The position numbers were made by a program, and so were the translations under genes. Under the pieces are notes generated by a model. The model did no database searches. It saw only the letters and a program-made list of their open reading frames with translations, and had not been told where the DNA came from. From Thunnus maccoyii (taxonomy: Eukaryota; Chordata; Actinopteri; Scombriformes; Scombridae), in the NCBI RefSeq assembly GCF_910596095.1, contig NC_056536.1, positions 13,597,291 through 13,661,290 of the forward strand: a DNA stretch of 64,000 bases, read 5' to 3'. Of the stretch, positions 35,124 through 47,100 are shown one piece after another. Position 1 is the first letter of the stretch. Every line of letters starts with the position of its first letter.

Positions 35124-38100
35124 TTATGCAGACACAGTTATGTATTGGGGTTCCATGTTGCCAAAGTAGGATTTCTCCCACTCACTCATGAGGTCAAAGT
35201 GCAGCGGGCGGTCGCAGAAGGTGCAGGAAGCCGTGGCCGGGCTGTTGATCAGAAGCCCCGCCTCCTGCCACACCTCCACGAGTTTTTCTGTGAATGAAAC
35301 ACAAACATTTATAAGAATAACAAATTAAATGCCAATATTTATTTCTCTGTCTTAACTGAGGTTATAGTGTTGCTTTTGCTACTGAGGGACAATTTTAAGA
35401 TCTGCATCTCTTTCATTCTTACTGCACTGCCGACCCATTTACAGTAAGTTTACAAAGCAGAGAGTCTTGCAAAGGACAAATGTAAATCACTCATTGTACC
35501 TACTGTCCCTGCTTATCTTGATTGGACATTTACCAGAATCACTTTGTCCTAATTTCAGTAAGGATTCCCACACTCACCCACAAAGTAGTTCATCATGGCG
35601 GGGTCGTGATGAGGAGACGGGGCCAAGCGCAGCAGCTCCTCACCACGAGGCACTGTGGGGTAGTTGATGGCCTGGACGTAGATGTTGTGTTTCTCCAGCA
35701 GGGTGTCACACACCTTGGTGTTCAGCTCAGCATTGCCCACCTAGGAAATGGACCATGAAAGGGGACATTAGCCATTTGGAGGATGGTTTTATTTAGCATA
35801 AAGCCATTACTGTGTTTGAATTGATTTATGGTGTACAGAGTGTGCTACTCAAATAATTATAGACTTTTCTGATGATATTACAATTAGCTTATACATAAAT
35901 GCATTAAAAAAAGCATAATTAAATTAGCATGTAGATTAAAAATAAAAAGCATACATCATTATATATATTAATATTTGTATTTTAAAATAGAACCATCAAC
36001 TTAAATGGTGCCACAATAGTATTCAAGTTAGTATAAGTTAAATGACAATTTAATTAATTAATTACATATAATTGCTTTTTGAAATTCATAAATTTTATTA
36101 TAACCAAACATGGAAGAAGTCTATTAGTATTATGTAAATAATTTAAGGGTAGAAGTCTTTTGATGTTTAGCATGTATCATTTAACAAAAGTCAGAAGAAA
36201 AGTGAAATAATATAGTAGAGGAAGGAGCAGCAGTGCTACATCTTCATACCCGTATGGGGATGATGTGGCTGGGGCAGTTGACCACAGGCAGGCCTTTATC
36301 CATGAGCAGCTGCCTCATGTGTTTGACGTTCCGCTGGTGGGCTCTGCGGAGCACCTGTCCTTCAGGGCTCTTCAGGACCCGCACAGACTCCAGGGCTCCA
36401 GCCAGGGCCATCGGGGGCAGGGCAGTGGTGAAGATGAAGCCGGCTGCGAAGGAGCGCACTGTGTCCACCAGGGCGGCGCTGCTGGCGATGTAGCCTCCCA
36501 CACAGCCGAAGGCTTTGCCTGGAACAGCAACAGATGACAGAAGGTGAGATGAGGTCAGGAGACATGAAGTACAAATATAACATCGTTTAGTAATACTTTA
36601 GGTATTTCCACTTTGTACAACTACTTTTTCTATACTAATACATTTCAGAGGGGAATATTATACATTTTACTACATTTTACAATTCAGTTGACAGCTTAAG
36701 TTACTTTGTAGATTAAGATTTTATATACAAACCATATGATGAGTTTATAAAATTTGATGCATTGCTATAGATTAAACTACCCAGCAATATATAAAGTTTT
36801 TCATCAGTAATAATGACACATAACAATAATAACCTATACAATAACATAACATTTGGAAAAGGGCCCTTCAGCATAATAAGTACTTTTACTTTTAATACAT
36901 AAGTATCTTTATAAATGATACTTCTGTAATTTTTAATGCAGGAGTTGTGATTATATATTTTTACACTTTTACTACTTTTATGAAAGTAAAGAACCTTTCT
37001 CACAAAAAATAACACATTCAGGTAGTCAGTTGGTGAAATGAGAATATTTTTTTAATAAAATGTGTAATCATATGTTCAATACAATTCAATAAATATAGTG
37101 AATGGAGTGTGTGATTGTTGAGGTAGTTGAGATTTAGAGATTAACTTCATTTTTTTGACATATAATATTTTATTTAAATAATTTGTTTTATATAAGCTGC
37201 TGGTGGTGAGACTAAATTCACTGTTTTATTTAAATTAAACAATGTGACAAACGATGATGATTTTGCATTAAATCGTGACATCACCATGATGTATCATGAT
37301 GAAGTTTTGTGCATTGATACACCACCAGCTATTTATTTGTTATTTCATTAAGCTTGTTTATTTATTTATTGCCAAGTGGACACTTGCGACCATGCTTTGT
37401 AAAGTCAAGTGTAGTAATCCAGGAGGATTTATTAACACTTGATGTGTGCTTGACAAGGATTTCTACCCAAAGCCTTAAAGTTGTCATAAAGCTACAACAC
37501 AGCATGGCCTCTGTGATGATGGTTTTATCAGTACGACCAGAGTGGGAGTGGAGCTGGCACCCAGCTGATAAAACCTCTGCTTCCTCTGATGAGTGCCCGG
37601 TCCTCTCCTGTCCTCGTTTAACCAACATGAAAGCAGCATCGTGCTTGTTGAGTGTTATTGCTGCTACGTTGGCATTATGCCAGTTACAGTTTGTCCAAAT
37701 AGCTGTAAATGGGCATTTTCCCAGGAAGAGGCCAATTAATCTATGACGGTTTGAAGCCGTTTGTCTTGCCCCTCTTAGCATGGCGTTGGGTAAACATAAT
37801 GGTTGGTAACTGTTGTAAGAGTTATGAGAGTGAGATTGGCCTTCAAGTTATTTGATAAATAAGATTTTTTATTATACATTTCAAGACAAAATAGTTTACA
37901 GCTTGTGAATTTCCTCAAAAGACACTCACCTAAGGTCCCAGAAACAATGTCAATCTTGTGCATAACGTTGTCTCTCTCTCCCACTCCAGCTCCGTGGGCC
38001 CCGTACAGACCCACAGCGTGAACCTCATCGACAAACGTCAGAGCTCCGTAACGATGAGCTACATCGCACAGCTCTTCCAGAGGACATATGGCACCTGAAA

Positions 38101-41098
38101 ACCCCAAGAGAATAACATAATTAGAACAGTGTTATATAGGTGAACAGCTGGAAATGTACTGAAAAATGTACTGAAAATATAGTATGTGGAGAGTTGTTCT
38201 TATAATTAAAAAAAAATATGTTAAAATATCCCCTAAAAACAGAAATCAGAGAACACGTCTATCAAATGAGTGAGCTTCTTTTATACGTGTTTCAAATGAA
38301 TCCTCTTGGAAATTAACTGATATGGTCACAGTCATCTATTCAGACTTTAGTTTGTGCTTTATGGAGCTGTCAACAGTGTAATATCAGTCAGAGACATAGA
38401 CTGGGGGAGGAGGAGTGGAGGACTATTTCCTCCCATGAGAGACAGTGATGAATGACCGATAATGTAGACTGAATAATTGTATTGTGTTGTTTTAGAAATA
38501 CAAATACTCCAAACCTGGCTTTTCCCTTTATTAGCTATGGATTATGAGCTTTGCTGATGGTGCTTATTTGACTTAATATACATAATATACATATACTGTA
38601 GAGTTATTAGTCACATTAACAGATTTCTAGTGGCATTTCCTCTCATTATTGTCACAGTGTGGGAAAGGCTGTTGGTCCACTTCTTGCTTTAACAGACAAT
38701 GATTGAAATTCTTGGGATTTCTATAGCTCATGTTTTCATTACATTACGTTTTTGAGCATTTACTTATTAAAACAATATTCAGCTGGTGATTATCATAAAC
38801 CACACAACCATCAGTATACAGTAAACTAGGACAATTCCACTTCAATCATATAGCTTAGATCAGTCCAATACAGGTTGCCATGATGTACACTACAAATAAA
38901 TATCAAAATGTTAGTCTCTCTGAATATAACCCTCTACCATAATTCTGATTAAATGCACACATACATCGTCGTACTCACCGTCCATAGAGTGCACAGTCTC
39001 AAATGCCACTATTTTGGGTGTCTTGGGGTCGGAGCGCTTCAGCAGTTCTTCCAGGTGTCGGCTGTCATTGTGGCGGAAGATGAAACGCTTGGCTCCGCTG
39101 TTCCTGATTCCCTGAATCATTGATGCGTGGTTCCCTGCATCAGAGTAGATCTCACATCCTGTAAGTGACAGTGAACACACCATGAAACCAGTGGAGATGA
39201 ACACCCCCCCGACCAGTATCAACACTCAGATGGTATTCCCTTCTTCTACATAATATACGAAATGTGAAAAAAATGTTTTATTATAATTGCAGAGCATCTA
39301 AAACTATAATTGACAAACCATATTTTAAAAACATGTAATTTAAAACTGTGACACTGACATTCATGAATGTCATCACCTGAATCTATTAATTTGACCCATG
39401 TGTTAGAGGTCAGAAGTCAGTATTTACCTGGCAGCATTTTAGCCAGGGTGAAGAGGGTGGAGTCATTTGCCACGAAGCAGGAGGAGAAGACCAGAGCTGC
39501 GTCTTTCTGGTGAAGCTGGGCCAGCTCCTTCTCCAGAGACACATGGTAGTTACTGGTGCCGGAGATGTTCCTGGTCCCACCTGCTCCTGCACCGTGCTTG
39601 TCCAGGGCATCTCTGAGGACATGCAGGACAAAAAGATGAAACATCTGGCCCACATAATCCATGTCATGAAAAGTGTCTTTTCTTTTTTTTTATATTTGTT
39701 TTGAATAAAAGTGTTTTATATTTGGAACCTGAGTAACTAAGTGAAAACAGATAAAGCTCTACATGTGCTTCTATTATCCAAATACAAATGGTTCAAATGT
39801 TGAGCTGTAGACTTGAGACTTGTGACTTGGACTCATGTTAGACTTGATTCATAAAAACAAGTAGTTGAGACTGGACTTGGACTTGACTGCTGCAAGACTT
39901 GACTAACTTGACATTTGCCTCTCTTAAGGCCTGACCTGACAGCAAAAACATTCAGTTCCCAAATTATGACCTATGATCTTGAATTGATGAAATTAAATAA
40001 AGTAAATAGATAAATAAGACAGTGACAGGCAGGAAAGGGAAGCTGTGTTATTTCAATGATCAGAATTGAGACTTATGATTTGACTTGGACTTGCTCTCGA
40101 GGACTTGAAACTTGATTTGACAAGAGCTGCGACTTGGACTCATGACGACTAACTTGAGACTTGACATGGACTTGTCATAGAAGAACTTGCTGTCTCATTT
40201 TACCTGATTCCACTGAGGACCCGCGGGTGCCGACTCATCCCCAGGTAGTCGTTGCTACACCAGACAGACACCTGTGAGCCCTCCCGGCCAGAGATGGAGT
40301 AATCCTCAGCAAAAGGGAAGACCTCAGCGCTCCGGTTCACGGTCTTGAAGACTCTGTACGTGTGGTCCTTCTTTTTTTCAGCAATCTTCTCAACGAAGAA
40401 GCGGTCATAGTCGTAGCTGGGGCCGACTGCGGGGATGATAGTTTTGACTTGAAACCACTTCACTTTCACAAAATGCAAGTATTAGAGGGTTTCAGACCAA
40501 CTTAACTGTAATACATACCCATGTTGTCTTTGAGGAGGGTGACAGTGTTGGTTGGAGCTGCTGCTGGGAGAATTGAATTCTTTAAACCCCTCAGCAGAGA
40601 AGTCACCCTACCTGTGAAAGATGTTGCACTGCATTACTATTTTGTCCTGGATTTTTGTCTTTATTTTGATATTTGGAAAAATTTTGTTCTGTTAAAGTTC
40701 TCGTTCAGTAACTCTGGTGTTGTGTAAGTTCACTGCAGCATTGCTATAGCTGGTTAACTCTTCCTACCTCGTTGCACATCCTCCTGCACTTCAGGGCTGG
40801 CTCGGACCATCCCGATCTGAGAGCTGACAAAAGGGCAGCCCTTAGATACAGATACTGCCACCTGAGTGGCCGTTTGAGCAACAAGCCTCCTTTGATCCAC
40901 CATGGGAAGTCGGTGAGGCTTGGTTTTGGTGGGTGACACGGTCAGCTTGGCATCCAGAGAAGCTGGGCTGCTCACGCTGATCTGGCGAACGATGATGGGA
41001 CATTGATCGGCCAGTGACAGCAAGGAGGTCCCAGTTCTCCTCAGAGCTGGCATAGGGACCGACTTCAGAAAGGGGCAGTGGTGAAGAAAGGCAGCCAT
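35124..41098 (-). CDS. alas2: 5-aminolevulinate synthase, erythroid, mitochondrial
   Basis: Nine coding exons on the minus strand: 41098-40768, 40611-40519, 40426-40204, 39612-39428, 39158-38979, 38094-37930, 36518-36250, 35740-35578, 35287-35124 (590 residues). The enzyme condenses glycine and succinyl-CoA to 5-aminolevulinate with PLP, the first and limiting step of haem synthesis, in the mitochondrial matrix. The presequence holds three Cys-Pro haem-regulatory motifs (residues 8-9, 33-34, 88-89). The core shows [11 protein letters not shown], the Gly-rich [26 protein letters not shown], and GTLGKAFG with the PLP-binding lysine at about residue 394, the first complete codon of exon 7-8 junction sequence. 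The C-terminal extension ends [13 protein letters not shown], resembling ALAS2 rather than ALAS1. The erythroid identity is confirmed by the iron-responsive element in the upstream exon. The start is the ATG after the acceptor at 41120; it is followed by [10 protein letters not shown], typical of fish ALAS2. Confidence 0.97.
36587..37000. mobile_element. CTTAAGTA hAT-like family, worn copy (alas2 intron)
   Basis: Internal text such as TACATTTCAGAGGGGAATATTATACA and TTTACTTTTAATACATAAGTAT parallels 25295-26191 and 17145-17590. Termini are worn and no target duplication was found. Confidence 0.6.
39790..40190. repeat. Degenerate ACTTG/GACTTG array (alas2 intron)
   Basis: GACTTG, ACTTGGACTTG and GAGACTTG recur many times over about 400 bases, with a less repetitive middle (about 39925-40060). 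It lies between two alas2 coding exons. Confidence 0.7.
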
Positions 41099-41690
41099 GG
41101 TATTCCAGCTGTTCTTACTCTGAGTTAAGATGGAATACAGGAAAATACTTTCATAAAACTTCAAGATCTTATTCACCATAGAGTATGAATATCACTGCAT
41201 TCATGATATGTAAAATAATTATTTATTTCTGTTGTTTTTTCAAAACCTTCACAGAAAAACTAATATCGATGACTGGAGAACGACTGAACTTTATAGATTA
41301 CATTATAGTTAACAAGGCCAGAAACGTTCTAAGGGGCTAATAAGTGGTTGAGTGTAGAGCAGGTGCCTCCTGCAGGGTGCGGCAGGTTGCTGCTGCTTAT
41401 CTTCACTCTGCAGGCGCAGAGCAAGTTCTGCCCTGACATACGTCATCAGCTGAAGCTGCTATCAACTGATCGTCTACAAAACACAGCAGGGATGCGTCTA
41501 ATTCTTTTGTTTCCTAATTATTATTTCCCCTATGTTAAAAGTTTCCCAAACTTGCTGGAAAAATAAATGTTGGTCTGTGAGACGCTGCCAATAAATAATC
41601 CACCACATGATTATAGATTTTCTCTATGTGTAGTTTAGTTTACAAACAGAGTCCAGAGGATCATTACCTTCACAATCTCCTGTGGTCAAC

Positions 41691-41698
41691 AGATAAGG
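41691..41698 (+). promoter_or_regulatory. GATA site in alas2 intron 1
   Basis: AGATAAGG matches the WGATAR consensus and lies in the intron between the non-coding exon and the first coding exon. Mammalian ALAS2 has GATA1-bound intronic enhancers, including in intron 1. One short motif is weak evidence. Confidence 0.35.
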
Positions 41699-42112
41699 CA
41701 ATTCTTAGGATCTGTGGCTTTTCTTGTGGTTAGATGTTATCTTTACGTTGGTTTGTCAAAGGCCAGCGCCTTTTAAACACCAAAAGTGGGTCAGAAGGTT
41801 CATCTTGGTATTGTTTTGTTGTTGTTGGAGTACAGCTGAGTATTGATCACAAGCAAATATGCAGCACATCTTTCTGTTAGCTGTAGACTGCAATTTAAAA
41901 GTAATGGAGTATCCAAACATTCATTTTTTCTCAATTACTGTCAGCAAGAGTCATTCAGGGATACACTGTGTGTGCACGACATGAATGAATAAACAGACAA
42001 AACAATAACACAGCCACTACTAATACCCATGATAATAATAGTATGATTATCACTACAACAACAACAGCTGCTACTGCTAAAAATCTAAATAACCGTGATG
42101 GTGGTCATAATA

Positions 42113-42114
42113 CA

Positions 42115-42176
<62 letters not shown>

Positions 42177-42203
42177 TGATGACAATAATAATAATAATAA
42201 TAA
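42113..42203. repeat. (AAT)n microsatellite next to alas2 exon 1
   Basis: About 20 AAT triplets at 42113-42174, a short ATGATGATGAC break, then about six more to 42203. It lies about 40 bases inside intron 1 from the exon 1 donor of alas2. Confidence 0.95.
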
Positions 42204-42240
42204 AAATGAAACAACAAAGTGAAGACTGTCAGGAAACTCA

Positions 42241-42266
42241 CCTGTTGACCTGCACTGAGGACGAAC
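42241..42266 (-). promoter_or_regulatory. Iron-responsive element in alas2 5' UTR
   Basis: On the minus strand the sequence has an unpaired bulge C, a five-pair upper stem and the CAGUGC hexaloop (loop at 42257-42252), with lower stem GUU/AAC. IRP1 or IRP2 binds such elements when iron is low and blocks translation. One upper-stem position is U-U where the mammalian ALAS2 element has U-G. The exon donor (GTGAGT) follows immediately at 42241, so the element abuts the splice site. Confidence 0.93.
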
Positions 42267-42300
42267 TTCAAAACAGCAAACAGACAGAGCGTCCAAAAGT
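42242..42300 (-). other. alas2: alas2 non-coding first exon (start approximate)
   Basis: The exon ends at 42242 with donor GTGAGT and would join the acceptor at 41120, 21 bases before the ATG. Its 5' end is not visible in the sequence. A TATA-like GCATAAT at about 42328-42334 would put the start near 42300. That places the iron-responsive element within about 60 bases of the cap, as needed for translational repression. Confidence 0.6.
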
Positions 42301-42343
42301 GTCAACACTGGTCAGATGTTGAGGAACATTATGCAATCAGCTC

Positions 42344-42364
42344 CACCCCCCACCCCCCACCCCC
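42344..42364 (-). promoter_or_regulatory. CACCC-box cluster in alas2 promoter
   Basis: Three runs of CACCCCC(C) lie back to back about 45-65 bases upstream of the likely start. KLF1-type factors bind CACCC boxes in erythroid promoters, including that of mammalian ALAS2. The factor assignment is inferred. Confidence 0.45.
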
Positions 42365-43824
42365 ATAAGAGGTGTCGTACCGGCTTCGGGGGCCACCCAG
42401 GGAGGTGGGTGTGTGTGTGTGTGTGTGGGAGGTGCAAGATGCTGATGACACTTTACATCATTTAAACTGACTTTATGGAGGACTTTTTCTCTTGATGTCT
42501 GAGTTGAAATAACTCTCTGTTAAATCAGTAATGTTGCATTTTAAAATCCAAAAATGTTTATAATAATAATTTTCTTCAGCTGATGGTTTGTTGAATTACA
42601 CCATGACACAGATCTAAAATTTTATAAGGAAACTGCAGGAGAAAGTCCTGATATTTTTTATTTTTTGTGATATTTTAGGTGTAAAAAAAATCACAAGACT
42701 GTTGTTTTATGAATGTTTTATGTTTATGAATATTTATAACACACTGTAACACAGCTTTAAGTATAATGACATGTTTAAATATAACAAGTATAAACAAATA
42801 GTAAATGATTGGTGATATGATATAGCAGTTGTAATCATATAAATTACATCTTTAAAGTTTATACAAATATTAAATATGATGTATGTATTTATTACATGTA
42901 TTCATGTAGTATTAATTAATACATTTAGAAATACTATGTCTACTGATAAAGGCCATGAGATGAGGCTAAAATCTCCATGAGAAATCTAGTTAGAGGACCT
43001 TGAGTTAAGATTTTTTTTTTCACCACTGCTTTCAAGTTCAGCATGTTCTCATGAGTTTTGAAGATGTTTATGAACTGTTTTCAACCTGCCTGTGAATGAT
43101 TAATACATGTGTATCAACTGTTCATTCATTAACTGCACATAAACCAAAATGTCCTTACATCTGCTTACAATTACATATAGTGTGTTAAGTGCATTTATCA
43201 TTTTATCTGTTCATTATACAGTATATTGCTTGTAAATGCTTAAAAAAGCAAGAACACTACAGTGACATTATATGAAAATAATAAGAATAGCCATGATAAT
43301 TGGCTTATATCATAAGGGAAACATATGGGACAATTAGGCTGTAAGCCCCTACATAGAAATGTTACAGGGATATAAAAGTGATACTGAAAGAGAGATGTCA
43401 TGAATGTCTCTAAAAAAAAAACATGATGATTAATAAAGATGACTATAAGCTCATTTAAAAAAACTATGAATTGAATTATTAAAATATTATGTCATATAGC
43501 CTACAGGATAAGTCCATTTCCTAATACAATAGGTGTCCCCCATATGGAATCAGTTATTACACAAACACCGCAGGCTATTGTAAATAAAATATGATACAGT
43601 ACAGGCTATATTCCACCATAAGGTCATATAAACTCACAAGTTCATCTGGGAATATAATGGGAACATTGAATCGATACAGACTAGTGCAAGTCTCCAAATT
43701 ATATCTCGGGAGATAAATACTGGCTGTCAGACTGATTTAAGGGTCGTGTTTGTTTCTTTGTGAGCCTGTTCTCTGTACAACTCACTCCCTGTCAGCCAGC
43801 CTGTAATTAACTGTTTATCTGACT

Positions 43825-43842
43825 GTGTGTGTGTATATATGT

Positions 43843-43898
<56 letters not shown>
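43825..43898. repeat. (GT)n microsatellite upstream of necab
   Basis: A long GT dinucleotide run with a TATATATG interruption near its left end, about 250 bases before the necab start codon. Confidence 0.95.
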
Positions 43899-43900
<2 letters not shown>

Positions 43901-44084
43901 GCACCAGCAGATGGTGCAGTACTCCTCCTCGGGGTTTTATGAATAGCTGCTGCTGCTGCTCGTGTAAGAGGCGGAGTTCTTCTGGTCCGTCGACGTGCAG
44001 GCAGGCTGGGAGCATCACAGGACCAACATCATCCACCATCCACCCTCACAAGGACAACATCTCCCGATCTCCCGGAAAAAAAGA

Positions 44085-44110
44085 AACACACACACACACA
44101 CACACACACA
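44085..44110. repeat. (CA)n microsatellite in the necab leader
   Basis: Thirteen CA units just before the start codon; complementary to the (GT)n run at 43825-43898. Confidence 0.95.
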
Positions 44111-44143
44111 GGGGGACAATAGGGGGCAATCGAAAACGGCAAG

Positions 44144-47100
44144 ATGCTGGCCTGTACAGAGATGATCACCATGTGTCTTCAATCTGCCAAACACGAGCAC
44201 TTGAGAAAGCAGCAGGAGCTTGATCACAACCAAAATCAAAGCACCTCTCTTTTCCAGGATGTAAGTACATCTTGATATTATAATGTTTAAAGTGATGTAA
44301 TGGCTTCATCTGTCATTTCTTATTCATATATATCAATGTTATGCATGTTTGTATCTATATTTAGACATGTTCTGTTCATGTCCTCCTCTCGGGGGTCGTC
44401 ATTCAAAGCCAGCATATGAGCAGTCCTTCATTCTGCTCTTTATGAATGGCTCATAGTGAGTTAAAGAATGTCAGCCTCCCATTCACATTGATGTACAGCA
44501 GCCCTGTTATGTAAAGGTGAGGGCCCCATTAGTGCGTGTATAACAAAAGAGATGCCTCAACACGGTCATGACATACACATGTTTCCCCCCTTTTAACCTG
44601 CAAAGCACCACAGTGCAGTAGTTTTAATCTGGTTTCATCCCAGTTTTTAATATGATAATAAGGGTCATGACATTGGTTGTACTCTGCATGAAACGTGCAT
44701 GTGTGGGTGTCTGTATGAAACATATGATAGCTGTGAATTTTATAATCAGCAGCCTGGCTTTCACACAGCTCTAAACAGAAACACCTTTTAAAAATAGAAA
44801 GATCTCACAGTTTTAATTATTTAATCATGCTTGCACAGCTGACAAAGGGTTGGATTTACACGCACGGTAATGTTCCTCAACTCAGCCCGCTTATCTTACC
44901 ATAACATGAAAAAAATGGCATGTTCTCAGCCACTGAATTCCCTCCATTTTAAAAGGAGGCGACACTCTGTGTCCGTGCAGTATTATATTTTAAGTCACTG
45001 CTTTATCTCTTGAGCCTTTGTGGCTGTTTTGTCTCTGGAGACTGACGATGCTCCAGAAAATACAAGACACTGTATTTAGCAGCATCATTTCCCAGCTGTA
45101 GACTTCCTGACAGCAGGCTGTAAATAAAAATCTTCAGTTAATGTTCCCTTCACTGGCAGATCATTGGCCAGTGAAGGGAACATTAGACTGCAGCAAGTGC
45201 GCATTTGGTGTAAATGCAGTTAGCATCCAGCCCAACGCTGCATAACCACCAAACTGGCATTTCTTCACAAAACCCATAGCTAATGTATGATCATTTGTTC
45301 TTTAATAGCTGCAGAAACTAAGAGTGTGAGCTCTCTGGAAGGCAACTTATCCACCTTAACTGTCATGATCACTTTCCAGTATAAAACAGGCTGTCATTGA
45401 CCCGCACTGATTCTCCTTTATTCCTCTGTCTTCCTAACTATGAAATCCTGTTGGTGCTCACATTCTCATATTTGCAGTATTTTACAGAAAATTGAGCCCA
45501 ATTTGTGCTTTTCCTCTTCTACTCAGACTTATTACAGCTCACTTAGACTTGTGTTTTTGTGTTTATTTGTCTCGCTCTCTCTAAAGTTGAAGGACTCATT
45601 GTTGGGTTTAACAGACTCACAGAAGTCCTCGAGGAGTGTTATGCGGCTCTTTTTGAGATGCTAATTTGCTTCAGAGGCTGATGGGAAGCAGCGTTGTGCG
45701 TTTCATACACAGCTGAGATGCTACAGATGCTCTCAGAGTGTCAGTCTCTTCTCCTGCTGTAGTTTTATTATGTTCAACAGGACTCAGTGTGACATAGTAA
45801 CTGGCCCCAGGGACTGGCTGAGGTAGAAATTATGACCATCATGTAGCTAATACTGCTTTTAGAAGATCTTCATCAGCTCTGCAGGATCACAACATTTCCG
45901 TCGACTCCAGCAACCCTTCAGTTAAGAGCACAAAGGAGGAATTAAGGCCAGTAAATCCCCTCCTCAGGTTTCTCAAGAGCCGATGTTTATTTCTCTCAAT
46001 TTGTTTCTCAGATTTTATGGAGCAGCTCCCTGTTGGCTTCCTGAGATAGGATGCTTACATCAGCACTTCTACGGTTTAGGGAGAATTGACAGTGATAGTG
46101 CAGCCTCCAGGTGCCATCACCGGCATCCAAAAGTCATCATGCCACCATCCAAAGTTGTTAAAGGATCATACCAGTTGTTTAGCATGTTTTATCCACTCAC
46201 TAAAAATCCTTTGTACTTGAGATCAGTTGTTCCCAACCTGGGGGTCGGGAACCGCACAAGGGGCTTCTGGATTAATCGAAGGGGTCAGGAGATAATTGGG
46301 CAGGATAGGACAACAGAAAATTTTGGGGCACTTTTTTTTCAAGCTTCCCACTAATTTCTGCTTTATTTATTGTGAATTACTGTATTTTATCTCCTCAAGC
46401 CTCTAAAAGTTATAAGTACTCTTTTGTTTAACTGGTAGACAATGCAACGTGTGAGGAGGGGTCTCAGGTGGACTTTACTTTAGGGGTCACAAGCCAAAAA
46501 GGTTGGGAACCAATGTTTAAATGTTGTGACAGCTAGCTTTAGCTAAAGCTAATTTACAGACTTTCTCCAACATTAGTTTGTTATACCACATAAATGAGGC
46601 CGTAGTTAAATCAAATCATAATGAAGAAAAAAGTAAAACTAATCCTGCTGAAAGTTTTAATTCATAGCTGTTACACCTTCAAACTTCAAAACCTTTTTTC
46701 TCATCTTCACTGTTTCTGTAGTTCCTGCTGTCTGCCTTTGTGAGACAGAACTAAGCTTTTTGTAAACCATGTTTTTGTGTTTTGGAGTCCACTGATACAT
46801 CATCCAGTTGATATTGGTATTGGCAAATGTGTCCACCAATAAATAACGAAAAATTGCGGTACATAAATGTTAAAGGTAAGTTTTGAAAAGGAGCTTATGG
46901 TTAGACTTTAGTATGATGACATAAATAACAGCTTGAAAACTTTAATGTAGCTTACTTTTAACAGACAGAGAGAAAAGAGTACATAAAGATGATTTAGTCG
47001 TAGACATAGACATTTAAAAATCTGTTATAATTTGTAGTTTGGGTTTTTGGCAAGTTTATTTTTTTTATCTATAAAACTCTGTATATATTTGAGTCCCTTA

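Larger units (their letters stand above)
42407..44143. other. Divergent alas2-necab intergenic region and necab leader
   Basis: Short GT runs (42407-42427) and AT-rich DNA with no recognised gene. The right end is the presumed necab promoter and leader. It holds a (GT)n run at 43825-43898 and a (CA)n run at 44085-44110, the latter ending 33 bases before the start codon. Confidence 0.4.

Noticed and set aside
42077..42322. Poly-Tyr, poly-Ile and poly-Leu open frames
   Set aside because: All are translations of the AAT microsatellite in different frames.
43825..44223. Val-Cys repeat open frame over the necab leader
   Set aside because: Product of the GT repeat; the real start at 44144 is supported by NECAB similarity and by a splice-coherent exon.
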